Shown: piece after piece, positions 10,620 to 21,696 of the stretch
Layout of the letters: each line of letters opens with the position of its first letter
How positions within the stretch are numbered: position 1 is the first letter of the stretch
Assembly (NCBI RefSeq): GCF_963675165.1
Contig: NC_087382.1
Location: 1,922,001-1,986,000 of the forward strand
DNA: 64,000 nucleotides
Direction of reading: 5' to 3'
From: Halichondria panicea
Taxonomy: Eukaryota; Porifera; Demospongiae; Suberitida; Halichondriidae
Notes under the pieces: generated by a model
Database searches by the model: none
Seen by the model: the letters and a program-made list of their open reading frames with translations, nothing else
Told to the model about the DNA's origin: nothing
Translations under genes and position numbers: made by a program

Positions 10620-13600
10620 TGTGTAGACTGCTACAGCTGCTCAAGGATGAATCAAGTGCAAGTAAGAGTTTCTATAGGCTTCTAGTCATGTTTACTTGGA
10701 TTTTAATTCGTGAATAATGCTTCATTCTCGAGTTATGCCTAGTTTTGCTTACTTGGAATGCCATTGCAGCCTTTTTAGAAGAGCATGTAGCCAAACTTGT
10801 TTACCGAGTGTTGCTAATCTACTTAGTAGTTAGCTCTGCACTAGAACGCTAGCTATTGGTAGCTGCAAGAGTGAGAAGAGAGCTGCAAGGCTCTGCTGAT
10901 GGCAGCCATTAATTTTAGACTTGAACTTTTGGCATCGATCGTTTTAACAACAATCATGGTCGATCATTACCCACTCTCTGAGTTTTTGCAAGCAGCAAAA
11001 TTAAATTGTTTTTATCATGTGCATAAAAGCTATTAGTAGCAGCTTTATGTTATGTAGCTTTGGCATCTCCACCGAGGCATCAGCACCTGCGGTGCTTTCA
11101 TTATCATAGCTATAACTATACCTAAAAAGGGTATTTGTGGTTTTACTATGATGCCCTCGCTCTGGACGAATTATAAGTATACATGTTGTGCAAACCATAA
11201 ATTAGTTGTATAGGCTCATGCATGCAGTTCCTAAGCATTAGGGACTAGAACAATCTTTACCAAGACTGAATATGTTTTGATGGTAAACATAACGTTATTC
11301 CTGTGCACTATAATTAATTGAATCCACTCACTTTGCCCGTAGGAAGGTACAACTCGCTGTGGGACTGAGCCTGATCCAAGTGAGAGCGTAAAAGATATAT
11401 AGACAGATATAAATTATATATATAGCCTTTAGGTAAAGCTTTTACTACTGTATATATAGTACTTACTGTTGTTTGGGGTCGAAGAGGCTGGTGACTCTCC
11501 TCCTAAAATCACAAAATGTAATGCATGAATCATATAAGTGAATGGACACACCGTAAATCTTTTGTAGAAAATCAAGATCTTTCTCTGAAGGCCCATCAGC
11601 ACAACTCCGATGTCTCTTGTGAATCCCTCTCAAAACTGTCTTTGCTTCTTCACTGAGACTTCCATCAGCCTCAACTTTTGATAGAGTCTCGTGCTCCTTC
11701 TTTTTAAGCCAGTTCACATCAAACCTATAGACATAGCACACAATAGTAATAATTATGTATATAGCCGTATATAGTGCAAAATTTTTGAGGCACTGAAATT
11801 TCGTGAAATAGCCTTATAACAGCATTTTAGTGAATAAATTTTGTGAGTTTAACTGCTTATATTGAAAGCCACGCCATTAATCTTTGCACGTAATTAGCAG
11901 ATTTCGTGCATATTCGTGTAGGTGCTAACCCACGAAACGAAAAGAGCGAAAATTAAACCTCTCAAAGATTTCGCTATCACTCCGGAATTGTTACAATTTA
12001 CCAGTAGTGCATGATGCTGTCTGGATCGTATGATGGCGATATTGTTGTGGGACCTTCTGACTGGATTTGCAAAATATCTATGTCAAAATTCACGTTCTTC
12101 ATACGAGAATCCTTTTTCATTTTTTCCACATCCAACAAGCTGTTCGCTACCTTCCAGAAGTCAGAACGCTGGTGCTCGTGGAACAGACCAAGAGCATGGC
12201 CAAACTCATGTATGACAAGATATTTCTGCACTTCGGGTCCTTGACCATTTAGTGAAAGAACCATTGTGGGCTTAGACGTATCTACGACTTTCGTCGCTTG
12301 GCTTCCAACCACGGAACAACATCTACCACCTGTGCGGCCAAACACTGCTTGGATTCAGAATCTTAAAATAGTTAGTATACCTTCTTCAAAGATGACTCTG
12401 ATGTCAGCTGAATCTGGCCTACCCGTCTTCTTAAAGATTGGAATCTTGGGACACTTCTTGGTATTCCAAGCGGCAGCCCAACTAAGGATATTAGTGGTGT
12501 TGAGTACACCATACTCACACTTCCAGTTTTCCTGATCAAGAATTTCGGGATTGAGAAAGTGGACATTCAGGACGTCCTTCCCAGTCCAGATGTTGGAATT
12601 TTGAGCGTAGGCACCAGCTCCTGCCTGGTTAGCATCACTTGAGGCTTTAGCTTTGTTTTTACCCAACGATTCCGTGCAGTATGTCTGTAAATATATACAT
12701 ACAGTAAAGTATGGGCATTTCCAATCAAATGCTTGCTTACAAAAGTTGGTGAAACCAGGGGCTCTTCAGTCGTGCCCAGGGAAACTACTGGAGTTGGCTG
12801 GTCTTGTGTCCTCTGCAATTAAATTACAGTATATACAGTAACTACATATATAGTACAGTAACTATACATATGGTGGTTTAGGGGTAAGGATATAAAGGAG
12901 CGCTATAGCTGCATGGGTCATTTTCTTTTAGCTTCTCAGATATGCAATTTTAGCTCAGCCGTGATTCTAAACTGTACACACCCATCATAATTATCGCCAT
13001 TTATGGAGCATAAAACGCTTTGCGCCCTCTTTCATCTATGATATAGTACCCCTTTCTCCATAAAATCCTGGCTACATCCCTGGCCTCAACACAACAAGGT
13101 AGTAGTTGTAAATTTGGCAGATTTTGATATCAATGCTTCATTGTCAAATAAAAGTGAGCAAAAGCTTGAATCTGCACGTTGGTATGGCCTACACACGGCT
13201 TTGACTCGAGACTGTAGACTCACTAAAACGCCGAGGGTTTGCACTTCAGTGCTCTAGTTGCATGCGAGTAGCTTTATGTTAGGTAGTTTTGACACATCCC
13301 CGAGGCATCAGCTAGCACCCACGATGCTTTCATTTTAGTAGAGATGCTGAGTAAATACAGTCGGACATATACGGTATTCATACAATCTGATCGAGACTTT
13401 CTCGCAAACAACTCAAAGGGGGTGTATATCTTGCTATACTCTACTTGCATCAAAGTCTGCAGTATCTACATGTACAATAACCCCATATGACACATATGTG
13501 TCTAAGTATCAATAGTAATACAAAACCCTGATAGATATAGCATTTGATTTCATACTCACCTTTGGCACTGCATTTATCTTGCATCCATCTTGTACCTCCT

Positions 13601-13793
13601 CGAAACTTGTCAGCTTTTTGTATTCATTAAACCTTTCACTCCATATCTGCAGATGAGAGATGCTGCCTTTGTCGAATGTGTTTTCAACAAGAACTTTAAG
13701 AGTATCAATGCTATTACATTCAGTAATATCAATCTCTTCATTGCTATTTTTGTCCCGGTTATAAACCACTAGAGCAATAGATTTAGCAGCCAT
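9724..13793 (-). CDS. Ubiquitin-like + astacin-like zinc protease + death domain protein
   Basis: Nine exons: 13560-13793, 12741-12812, 12381-12684, 12002-12344, 11552-11724, 11467-11502, 11332-11370, 9808-10116, 9724-9746. All junction phases agree and total 1,533 bp (510 residues plus TGA). Residues 1-78 begin MAAKSIALVVYNRDKN and end EEVQDGCKINAVPK, resembling a ubiquitin-like or DCX/PB1-type fold. There is no signal peptide and no astacin prodomain. Residues about 132-330 form an M12A-like metalloprotease: HEFGHALGLFHEHQRSD at 249-265 (zinc His249, His253, His259; Glu250) and Met-turn SIMHY at 313-317. Residues about 407-495 are a death domain (KWSNIGNNLGL, then MLLKWFQSG). The end is basic (AKRARR). 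The intron between exons 3 and 4 would be only 36 bp. Known astacins are secreted, so an intracellular, death-fold-recruited protease is inferred. The protease and death domain are well supported; the N-terminal fold is tentative. Confidence 0.85.
10208..10419. mobile_element. Miniature inverted-repeat element, family B
   Basis: Ends TACCGTATAGC (10208-10218) and GCTATACGGTA (10409-10419), followed inward by matching arms GGTAATTTTCG and CGAAAATTACC and further ATTCGTGG/CCACGAAT stretches. It lies in an intron of the protease-death-domain gene. Other copies are at 36807-36958 and 45541-45709. Confidence 0.85.
10545..11080 (-). mobile_element. Inverted-repeat element, family A, in an intron
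   Basis: Ends ATGCCTCGGTG (10545-10555) and CACCGAGGCAT (11070-11080). The interior is the reverse complement of 41428-41965 over nearly its whole length, with a TG-rich microsatellite near one end. Confidence 0.8.
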
Positions 13794-13948
13794 AACTTTT
13801 GCCTTGCTTTTGTTAAGCTATTAGCTAGCAAGATCATAGATTAGCTAGGATCAGGAAGCTGTTTATAAAGGGAAGAATGTGGGGGGGGGGGGGTTCCTGG
13901 GACTTTCCTTTGTGCAAATATCTTTACCTAATCATGCATGGGCTAATA
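13794..13948. other. Upstream region of the protease-death-domain gene
   Basis: Short spacer between the ATG at 13791-13793 and the first LTR, with a pure G run near 13880. It would hold any core promoter of the gene, but no TATA box or other element could be assigned. The LTR begins only 156 bp upstream of the start codon. Confidence 0.35.
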
Positions 13949-14399
13949 TGTTAGAATAATACTGTACACTTATGACTTAATCAGATTAGTGTTAGTTAGT
14001 TTTCATGGTTTGGTGTTATGGAATGTTTATTAGTTAATTATCTAGCCTCTGTACAGTTTCCTGGAGAAAAGCCTCCCTTAGTCTTTTGTTTTGTAGACAA
14101 TAGTTCTTTGTTGTGAAGAGGCCCTGCGTGTCTCTCTGTACCATACCCTGCATGCATATTCAGTTCTGTCAGTTAGTTTCCATGGTTTGGTGTTATGGAA
14201 TGTTTATTATTATCTCTGTACAATTTCCTGGAGCAAAGCCTCCCTTAGTCTTTTGTTTTGTAGACAATAGTTCTTTGTTGTGAAGAGGCCCTGCGCGTCT
14301 CTCTGTACCATACCCTGCATGCATGTTCAGTTCTGTCAGTTGTCCTCGTTACTATCATTGTTATCTAATTGTGTTGTGAAGCTAAACTAATCTCAAAGA
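13949..14399 (+). repeat. Copia LTR 1
   Basis: Begins TGTTAGAATAATACTG and is nearly identical to 16674-17126. It contains an internal duplication of about 190 bp (the CATGGTTTGGTGTTATGG section occurs twice). The 3' end is placed where LTR 1 and LTR 3 diverge, after AAAGATA. Confidence 0.8.
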
Positions 14400-16673
14400 T
14401 AGAGTAAGATCTACCAGGCCTCATACAAACGATCAAAACTCGATCAGAACTGTATAAAACCGTGCATGGCAAGGGCAAAAAAAACCCTTTTACGGCTGAG
14501 TGAGCATAATTATAGATTTACTTGCGCATGCGCATGACTAGGGTAATAGTAACACTTTTACAGCCAAAATAATAATCAACACTAATCATCAACAGCCAAA
14601 ATAATAATCAACACATAAAAATAATCATCAACACTTCATAATTTTCCACCAAAATAATAATCAACACTAATCATCAACAGCCAAAATAATAATCAACACA
14701 TAAATATAATCATCAACACTTCATAATTTTCCACATCCAGGTGCTGGAATACCTCTTTGGATACTCACCTCAAAGAAATGGGTTTTATCCAATCCACGAG
14801 TGACCCCTGCATATACATGGATGCAGGCGGAGATGTTTTCTTCATTGGCGTCTATGTGGACGACATTGTTTTGGCAGGACGATCCGATGAAAGAATCAAA
14901 GATGTAAAGGATGCAATCGCCAAGAAATTTGAAATCAAAGACATGCATGGGACAACTTCACTATTTTCTGGGCATGACTGTTATACAAAATGAGACAAAA
15001 AACTCTGTCTGGATTGGTCAGCCAACCTATACCGAAAAACTTTTAGAGAAGTTTGGAATGCAGGACTGTAACCCTGTTGGCACTCCAGTAGATGTCAGCT
15101 CAAAGTTGTTAGCAGCATCAAGTGAAGACGAAGGTATTGATCAACAATTGTACCAGTCTGTAGTTGGAAGCCTAATGTATCTATCTGTGAGTACAAGGCC
15201 GGATATAACGTATGCTCAGGGGCGGATCCAGGATTTAGGGAAGGGGGGTTCTTACTTCTTGGCCGCGCGAAGCGGCGAAATTTTTGGGTTGACCACGCCC
15301 CCTTTTACATGCCACGCCCATTAATTAACCAAATTCCCCTTCAACTTGAAAGAACACAAGGCAAAGCCATTCTCATGCTCTGGGATAGTGATTGCACTTT
15401 CTTCTCTTTCAGGAGAGCACCAATGTCCATTGGCTGATCCTCAGCGGAAGATCTCGTTGCTTGCTTCGATGAACACGGAGGGGTGATGGAGGTGGCTGGT
15501 GGTTCCAGTGGAGAGATAGTTGTGACTGGAGGAAAGATGGTTGTGACTGGAGGAGAGACGTTGATGACTGGAGGAGTGACGATGGTGGCTGGTGGTTCTC
15601 TTGAAGAGGAGACTGGCTGTAGACTTGACGCATCATCTAGATTATTATATTAGTCAATATAATTATTATAGCAATTATAATTAATCTATACAGTGTCTAT
15701 CATTCAGTATGCAGTGCCATGAACTCTCCCTTACCTGAAACTTTACTCCAGGAGTCAATGGAGGGTTGCAATCTAGCCTTTTGTTAGGATTCATGGCCAG
15801 GCTCAATTATCACTGTGACCATGTGGCTGGATGAGTCAATATAGCCAGCCCCACCCTCATATTATGCAGAGAGTACCAGCCCCACCCTCACATTATGCAG
15901 AGAGAACTTTGTACCCTATTGTCATGACAGTATAGTAAGCTAGCCAGGTGTATTAAATATAAAGTATCAACTTAGTGGAAGGGTAGTTCGTACGAACCCA
16001 ACGAACTACCTCTGGATCCGCCACTGATGCTGTATATAGGCAACCTGGCTCGATACACTTCCAAACCAACTAAAGCTCACTGGACAGCACTGAAACGTGT
16101 GCTGCGTTATCTTAAAGGTGCGACACACTATGGTATTCTATACAGTCGGAACAAATCTACTATTTGTGTTGGATACTCTGATTCTGATTGGGCTGGAGAT
16201 GTCAATGACAGAAAGTCCACATCTGGTTACCTGTTTCAAGTAAGTGGAGGAGCAGTTACATGGAAAAGCAACAAACAAAGCTGTGTTGCGCTCTCAACAG
16301 CCGAGGCTGAGTATGTAGCTCTCTCAAGTGCCGCACATGCAAGAGTCAGAAAAATTAAAATTGCTCAGAAAAATTATCGCCGAATTGGGGAGTCCTCAAA
16401 CAACCCCAACTACGATTTATGAAGACAATCAGTTCGCTATTGCAATGACTAAAAACCCACAATTTCACGGGTGTACTAAACATATTGATATTAAATATCA
16501 CTTTACTCGGGGAGCAAGTGAACAAAGAAAATATCGAACTTACATATTGTCCGACAGCTGAAATGGTGGCTGATATGTTTACAAAAGGACTGAGTCGTGA
16601 ACTGTTCTGCAAATTGAGAAAAATGGCAGGAATTGTCGAACCACCCTGAACTAAGTCTATAATTGAGGAGGAG
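14400..16673 (+). pseudogene. Deleted Ty1/copia body 1 (reverse transcriptase and RNase H remains)
   Basis: After a short leader and ATAATCAACAC tandem repeats, coding begins abruptly in the C-terminal part of the reverse transcriptase. The signature VYVDDIVLAG is at about 14850-14880. RNase H signatures (GYSDSDWAGD, STAEAEYVALS) follow. Gag, protease, integrase and most of the polymerase are absent. A 4-base insertion near 14943 and a frameshift near 16335 break the frame, and an 810-bp transposon interrupts it at 15217-16026. A purine tract (TTGAGGAGGAG) precedes LTR 2. Confidence 0.85.
15217..16026. mobile_element. Inverted-repeat transposon, family C, inside the copia body
   Basis: Ends CAGGGGCGGATCCAGG and CTGGATCCGCCACTG are inverted. 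ATGCT at 15212-15216 and again at 16027-16031 is the 5-base target duplication; the uninterrupted paralogue at 17940 shows the empty site. The interior has tandem GACTGGAGGA units and no recognisable transposase. Confidence 0.85.
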
Positions 16674-17126
16674 TGTTAGAATAATACTGTACACTTATGA
16701 CTTAATCAAATTAGTGTTAGTTAGTTTTCATGGTTTGGTGTTATGGAATGTTTATTAGTTAATTTTCTAGCCTCTGTACAGTTTCCTGGAGCAAAGCCTC
16801 CCTTAGTCTTTTGTTTTGTAGACAATAGTTCTTTGTTGTGAAGAGGCCCTGCGTGTCTCTCTGTACCATACCCTGCATGCATATTCAGTTCTGTCAGTTA
16901 GTTTCCATGGTTTGGTGTTATGGAATGTTTATTATTATCTCTGTACAGTTTCCTGGAGCAAAGCCTCCCTTAGTCTTTTGTTTTGTAGACAATAGTTCTT
17001 TGTTGTGAAGAGGCCCTGCGCGTCTCTCTGTACCATACCCTGCATGCATATTCAGTTCTGTCAGTTGTCCTCGTTACTATCATTGTTATCTAATTGTGTT
17101 GTGAAGCTAAACTAATCTCAAAGATA
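16674..17126 (+). repeat. Copia LTR 2 (shared by both bodies)
   Basis: Nearly identical to LTR 1, including the internal ~190-bp duplication. It serves as 3' LTR of body 1 and 5' LTR of body 2. Confidence 0.85.
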
Positions 17127-18573
17127 GAGTAAGATCTACCAGGCCTCATACAAACGATCAAAACTCGATCAGAACTGTATAAAACCGTGCATGGCAAGGG
17201 CAAAAAAACCCTTTTACGGCTGAGTGAGCATAATTATAGATTTACTTGCGCATGCGCATGACTAGGGTAATAGTAACACTTTTACAGCCAAAATAATAAT
17301 CAACACTAATCATCAACAGCCAAAATAATAATCAACACATAAAAATAATCATCAACACTTCATAATTTTCCACTTTTACAGCCAAAATAATAATCAACAC
17401 TAATCATCAACAGCCAAAATAATAATCAACACATAAAAATAATCATCAACACTTCATAATTTTCCACATCCAGGTGCTGGAATACCTCTTTGGATACTCA
17501 CCTCAAAGAAATGGGTTTTATCCAATCCACGAGTGACCCCTGCATATACATGGATGCAGGCGGAGATGTTTTCTTCATTGGCGTCTATGTGGACGACATT
17601 GTTTTGGCAGGACGATCCGATGAAAGAATCAAAGATGTAAAGGATGCAATCGCCAAGAAATTTGAAATCAAAGACATGGGACAACTTCACTATTTTCTGG
17701 GCATGACTGTTATACAAAATGAGACAAAAAACTCTGTCTGGATTGGTCAGCCAACCTATACCGAAAAATTTTTAGAGAAGTTTGGAATGCAGGACTGTAA
17801 CCCTGTTGGCACTCCAGTAGATGTCAGCTCAAAGTTGTTAGCAGCATCAAGTGAAGACGAAGGTATTGATCAACAATTGTACCAGTCTGTAGTTGGAAGC
17901 CTAATGTATCTATCTGTGAGTACAAGGCCGGATATAACGTACGCTGTAGGCAACCTGGCTCGATACACTTCCAAACCAACTAAAGCTCACTGGACAGCAC
18001 TGAAACGTGTGCTGCGTTATCTTAAAGGTGCGACACACTATGGTATTCTATACAGTCGGAACGAATCTACTATTTGTGTTGGATACTCTGATTCTGATTG
18101 GACTGGAGATGTCAATGACAGAAAGTCCACATCTGGTTACCTGTTTCAAGTAAGTGGAGGAGCAGTTACATGGAAAAGCAACAAACAAAGCTGTGTTGCG
18201 CTCTCAACAGCCGAGGCCGAGTATGTAGCTCTCTCAAGTGCCGCACATGCAAGAGTCAGTGTTGCTCAGAAAAATTATCGCCGAATTGGGGAGTCCTCAA
18301 ACAACCCCAACTACGATTTATGAAGACAATCAGTCCGCTATTGCAATGACTAAAAACCCACAATTTCACGGGCGTACTAAACATATTGATATTAAATATC
18401 ACTTTACTCGGGAGCAAGTGAACAAAGGAAATATCGAACTTACATATTGTCCGACAGCTGAAATGGTGGCTGATATGTTTACAAAAGGACTGAGTCGTGA
18501 ACTGTTCTGCAAATTGAGAAAAATGGCAGGAATTGTCGAACCACCCTGAACTAAGTCTATAATTGAGGAGGAG
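17127..18573 (+). pseudogene. Deleted Ty1/copia body 2
   Basis: Same internal deletion junction as body 1, just before a WNTSLDTHLKEMGF-like segment, and no inserted transposon. The frame runs from 17490 to 18323 with VYVDDIVLAG and GYSDSDW, then shifts. The remaining RNase H region with EDNQSAIAMTKNP continues in another frame to a stop at 18547-18549. The shared deletion and shared frameshift show both bodies descend from one defective element. Confidence 0.85.
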
Positions 18574-18855
18574 TGTTAGAATAATACTGTACACTTATGA
18601 CTTAATCAGATTAGTGTAGAGTTAGTTTCCATGGTTTGGTGTTATGGAATGTTTATTAGTTAATTATCTCTGTACAGTTTCCTGGAGTAAAGCCTCCCTT
18701 AGTCTTTTGTTTTGTAGACAATAGTTCTTTGTTGTGAAGAGGCCCTGCGCGTCTCTCTGTACCATACCCTGCATGCATGTTCAGTTCTGTCAGTTGTCCT
18801 CGTTACTATCATTGTTATCTAATTGTGTTGTGAAGCTAAACTAATCTCAAAGATA
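18574..18855 (+). repeat. Copia LTR 3 (shorter form)
   Basis: Starts with the same TGTTAGAATAATACTG after a purine tract but lacks the internal ~190-bp duplication, so it is about 170 bp shorter than LTRs 1 and 2. Confidence 0.8.
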
Positions 18856-19863
18856 CACGCTGTACCGCTGGTGCTTGTTAAACACTCTCATCAACATAAT
18901 AGACCACAGATTGCAGGATTCTCTGCACTAAAGATTGTCTGCCATACTACTGAAGGGGGTTGAAAAATTGTTTATTGAGTTGCACATGCCCATTAGCTCA
19001 GAATACGCCCACACTCACAGCAGCAAAATTAATCTGTACATCCAACATGACTAGAAGCCTACAGAAACTCTTACTTGCACTTCATTGATCCTTGAGCAGC
19101 ATTGATAATGGGTTCTAGCCTCGATCCCAGGCCGCATTGAAGATCAACTGTTTGCGCATGCGCCACATGATCCCCAGAAACTGGGAACTTTGGATATCAC
19201 GTATTATTATGCTCAGTAAAACCAATGGCTCTTTTTTTTTACCCTCTTTAATTAGCTATGACTTTTCACTATAACACATTTTTTAAAGGTCTTTATACAA
19301 TGAGGCAACGCTGGTGCTGATGCCCGGTGGAGGTGTCAAGCTAGCAATAGCTTTTATACACACGTTATAATTATCATGAACAAACATTAATTTTGCATGC
19401 AGAGAAATTCAAAGAGTAGGTAATGATCGACCATGATTGTTGTTAAAAATGTGTGTTGTGTGTACGTGTGTGTGTGTGTGTCGTCTGCTGATATGTGACA
19501 CAAATTTTCTGGCTGTTTGTTGACGAAGATTTAATCTTCCAAATTGAAAGCACTACTCTATCAGCATTTACCCAGAACATGAGAAAATTGTGCACTTCCA
19601 CAACATTACTTTTACTGAGGCTTTTATTTACAAATTGTTATTGTAGCTGGTCCTGATATATGCCCAGTTGATAGTGTTGTCATTTTGTGGTTGTCTGGTT
19701 GTCTGCCGTGTTGGCATAATACAGTGTACATTGTGCAAAATATTACCTGTGTGTGTGTGTCCAGAATACCGGCTGCCCATGTGTGATGTGCTGGAGTACT
19801 TATGGACTATACCATCGTACAGACCAAGCACTGACAAGCTGTGTCAAGAGAGGAATACATTAA
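18856..19863. other. Intergenic DNA
   Basis: Contains a fragment of family A near 19045-19110 and another near 19315-19440 (GGTGCTGATGCCCGGTGG) plus short TG runs. No gene is supported. Confidence 0.5.
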
Positions 19864-20875
19864 GGTTGCGGTAAACAGTTTGCTCATGAATAATTCATGA
19901 TTTTCTTATAATGATTTTTGTGAAACTATAAATGCCATGATATATAAAAATTTGAAGCACACACATGATAAATATATCGGTGTATCATCCTGTATGACAA
20001 GTATCAGTCTTCAAAACATTTTCCAGTGGAAGCTCTGAGCGATCATCAAGTTACTAGAAACAACACAAAACTAGTAGTCATTTTAAACTTCCAAAAACAC
20101 TTCTAGCTCTGTGTTCTTGGTCTTATATGATGCTTCTTACCATTCTGGAGGGCGTGTAGAAGCGTTTTTTTCTTTCTAGGCCAACAAACTCTCACAAAAT
20201 AATAATATGTAGACTAACTCCACTTAAAATGGCGGCCAGAGCCAAGGAAAACAGCCTCTTGTGAGCTTTCAGTAGCCTTTTTTCGAAATATCTCTTCTAC
20301 ACGCCCTTGGACTGCATTAATTTTAAAGACTACTTCAAACAGAACAAGGGTAACCTCAGATCCAACTCTCACAATCTTTTTATTCCTCAATCAAGTATCA
20401 ATGCCTTCAGATACTCCTACTTTGTTAATGCCACCCATGTATGGAATAAGTTACCATTTTCAGTTGTACAATCACAAGGACCTAGCTTTAAACAAAATTT
20501 ATTAAGTCATTTGTCAATAGGTTCTTTTAATTACAGTACTTAAAACTTCTCTTAATTATTTCCGTTTGTTTTGTTCGTTGTGTGTGTGTATATGTTATGG
20601 GAAGCACCTAGAATAGGACTACCTTTTGTGTAACCCTTTCCATGTATGTACGTATACATGCATGGATAAAATTATTTGAATTCAATTCAATTCAATATTC
20701 ACGCCCTGCATATAGTGAAGCTACAGTAGACTGTACCTAAGCTTTATAGTAAAAATGTCTATTCGAGCCATAAAATAACTACTGCGTTTCAGCTGGACTT
20801 CCAGCTCATTCTAGCTGGAAAAGATCACTAGATCTAGCTCATGAATAATTAATGAGCAAACGGTTGACCGTAACC
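19864..20875. mobile_element. TTAA-flanked inverted-repeat DNA transposon
   Basis: TTAA at 19860-19863 and 20876-20879 flanks inverted ends GGTTGCGGTAAACAG and its counterpart CGGTTGACCGTAACC, continued inward by TTTGCTCATGAATAATTCAT and a matching arm. TTAA duplication is typical of piggyBac and Kolobok elements. No transposase remains, so the superfamily is open. The element carries a LINE fragment. Confidence 0.75.
20308..20699 (+). mobile_element. 5'-truncated LINE insertion with (ATTCA)n tail
   Basis: Encodes the last ~78 residues of a non-LTR reverse transcriptase, ending at the TAA 20541-20543 with the usual pattern around HVWNKLPFSVV and FKQNLLSHL. It ends in ATTCAATTCAATTCAAT and is flanked by CACGCCCT at 20300-20307 and 20700-20707, the target-site duplication. 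It is nested in the TTAA element and therefore younger. Confidence 0.85.
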
Positions 20876-20955
20876 TTAATTGCTATCACACACAATCATA
20901 TTAATACGCTGCCCTACACACAATATCACATTAATGCACTAATTCTACAATTAAG

Positions 20956-21637
20956 TCCTATCATGGGTGAGGCATGCAGCATGCAGTGTTTCTAATCTCA
21001 TACATTAATTCTATACATCTTATACACGTAAAACTGTAACTTACGTATATGTACACATGTTAAAAATTGACTTACCATCATAATTCCTTTTCAACCCCCC
21101 CCCCCCAACACACCACATGCACACACTCCTCACATTCCACCCACTCCCCACCCACTCACACGAGCTACTGGGCACAACACCCATCTTTCTGAGCCGGGTT
21201 CCTCAACATGATCATCAACGATGTCACAGTGCAGCTGGACGAGGGACTAGCTAGAGGTGTGGTTAGGTTGCTATGGTCGCACTTACTTGCATACTTGAGT
21301 ATTGCCCCCCTCCGTTTATAGAACTTGTCCAAGATCAAGAAAGGAGAGGATATGATCGAGTCAGAGGAATATGACACACTCAGTGCAGAAGAGAAGAAAC
21401 AGGTAAACATTGCATGCATACATAATAATATATATACATGCACCTCCTCTATCTCATGTAATTAAGAGTTTTGTCTTATGGGGTATGCTATCGAGCTTAT
21501 AGAGTGGGGCCAGGAAGTGTCTTGGTTTTTCTAGTTACATTTAATTATTGAAACATTGCTGAATGTCCTAGCTGGCTTGTCTATGCATGAAAGGCCTTAT
21601 GATATCTTGTCCCTATATCTTTCAATCTGTTAGCATC

Positions 21638-21696
<59 letters not shown>

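Noticed and set aside
14721-14948. Minus-strand frames opposite the copia bodies
   Set aside because: Shadows of the reverse transcriptase frame; similar ones occur at both copies.
20307-20543. Independent 78-residue gene
   Set aside because: It is the end of a LINE reverse transcriptase within a 5'-truncated insertion that has its own target duplication.
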